A stretch of DNA of 29,659 nucleotides, from positions 1 through 29,659 of the forward strand of contig JBBIVO010000015.1 in the NCBI GenBank assembly GCA_037439685.1. Reading direction: 5' to 3'. Of this stretch, positions 29,466 through 29,659 are shown one piece after another (position 1 is the first letter of the stretch; the number at the start of each line of letters is the position of its first letter). Origin of the DNA: JAGTRB01 sp037439685 (GTDB lineage: Archaea > Thermoproteota > Bathyarchaeia > TCS64). The translations under genes were made by a program, and so were the position numbers. The notes beneath the pieces were generated by a model. It was not told where the DNA came from, made no database searches, and was given only the letters and a program-made list of their open reading frames with translations.

Positions 29466-29659
29466 TTATTGTTTTCCGAGCTTCTTGGCAAGCTCTACCA
29501 GCTCTGGATGGGTACATCTTCCCTTGTCCAATATTTGTACCCCGTCAAGCCAGACCGAGGAGTTCAGGCAGATCCCGTCTGAGTGGGTGGCGGCGGGCCT
29601 CCACGGCATGTTTCCGATCCCCCACTCGGTGCATCCCCAAACCCTCTCATCCTCAACTA
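29466..29659 (-). CDS. Peptidase M29 (aminopeptidase T)-like protein, 3' end only
   Basis: The frame enters from the window edge and ends at TAA 29468-29466. It reads EDERVWGCTEWGIGNM, PWRPAATHSDGICLNSSVWL, DGVQILDKGRCTHPELVELA and KKLGK. HSDG…LNSSVWLDG resembles the metal-binding C-terminus of M29-type aminopeptidases and the related dioxygenase NicX. Only about 64 residues are visible, so the family call is tentative. It lies upstream of the FAD oxidoreductase gene on the same strand with a 133-bp gap that contains no gene. Confidence 0.5.
   Translation of the reverse strand, partial: VEDERVWGCTEWGIGNMPWRPAATHSDGICLNSSVWLDGVQILDKGRCTHPELVELAKKLGKQ

Noticed and set aside
1..29659. CRISPR array or complete defence system
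   Set aside because: No spaced direct repeats and no cas-like genes are visible. The only conflict-type module is the inactivated HEPN-MNT pair.

Overview
This is a compact stretch of archaeal chromosome. The evidence is an exosome/ribosome/KEOPS/prefoldin cluster (Rrp42, L37Ae, Pcc1, prefoldin beta), a second KEOPS subunit (Cgi121), a PAC2-family protein, a Tan1-like THUMP protein, a tungsten-type aldehyde:ferredoxin oxidoreductase, TATA-box promoters about 25-30 nt before several starts, many TTG and GTG starts, and purine-rich sense strands full of AGG and ATA codons. The gene set and codon habit suggest a thermophilic lineage, probably within the Thermoproteota/TACK group. The window alone does not fix genus or phylum. 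Four short runs of N show it is a draft assembly.

Layout. 1-2253: translation and RNA-decay cluster (rrp42, rpl37ae, pcc1, pfdB) facing a PAC2-family gene, with 47 bp of tail-to-tail overlap. 2254-2860: a decayed TnpB (IS200/IS605-type) relic whose 3' hairpin survives. 2876-8451: DHH phosphoesterase, a fused two-domain ECF ATPase with its EcfT membrane partner, an AbrB-PhoU regulator and a hexulose-phosphate isomerase (PHI/HxlB). 8452-9141: gene-poor, with a hairpin and a broken coiled-coil ORF. 9142-13007: purine synthesis, with purE converging on a purS-purL-purQ operon whose two junctions are both TTGA start/stop overlaps. 13102-15555: DUF2905 membrane protein, AOR and its MoaD-like partner. 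15588-19387: serine beta-lactamase-like hydrolase, adenylate kinase, adenosine-specific kinase and an aKMT-like protein lysine methyltransferase. 19520-21846: pyrB, tRNA-Asn(GTT), a 44-residue membrane protein and a Sua5/YrdC-like protein. 21847-24360: a decay island. 24366-29659: DUF89 phosphatase, THUMP protein, Cgi121, iron-sulfur flavoprotein, arginase-fold protein, FAD oxidoreductase and the 3' end of an M29-peptidase-like gene.

The most informative region is the decay island. A HEPN-MNT (HepT-MntA) toxin-antitoxin pair lies on the minus strand. The toxin carries two in-frame amber codons and a frameshift. The antitoxin is split by a 1061-bp IS630-family element with about 31-bp terminal inverted repeats and a TA target duplication. 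Removing the element and one TA restores the antitoxin frame exactly, so the insertion looks recent and was probably tolerated because the toxin had already died. The transposase is split over two frames joined at an A6 run, and its stop codon is supplied by the target DNA.

A second unusual pattern lies between about 14.46 and 17.87 kb. Four neighbouring genes hold internal patches of about 25-27% G+C inside 60-70% G+C coding sequence without loss of reading frame. Other points are two perfect dyads next to TATA boxes (7761 and 21191), a Sua5-like protein lacking the family KxR/SxN residues, and an arginase-fold protein lacking the usual first metal-binding His motif. No CRISPR array or complete defence system is visible. 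The antitoxin pair is the only recognisable conflict module, and it is dead.
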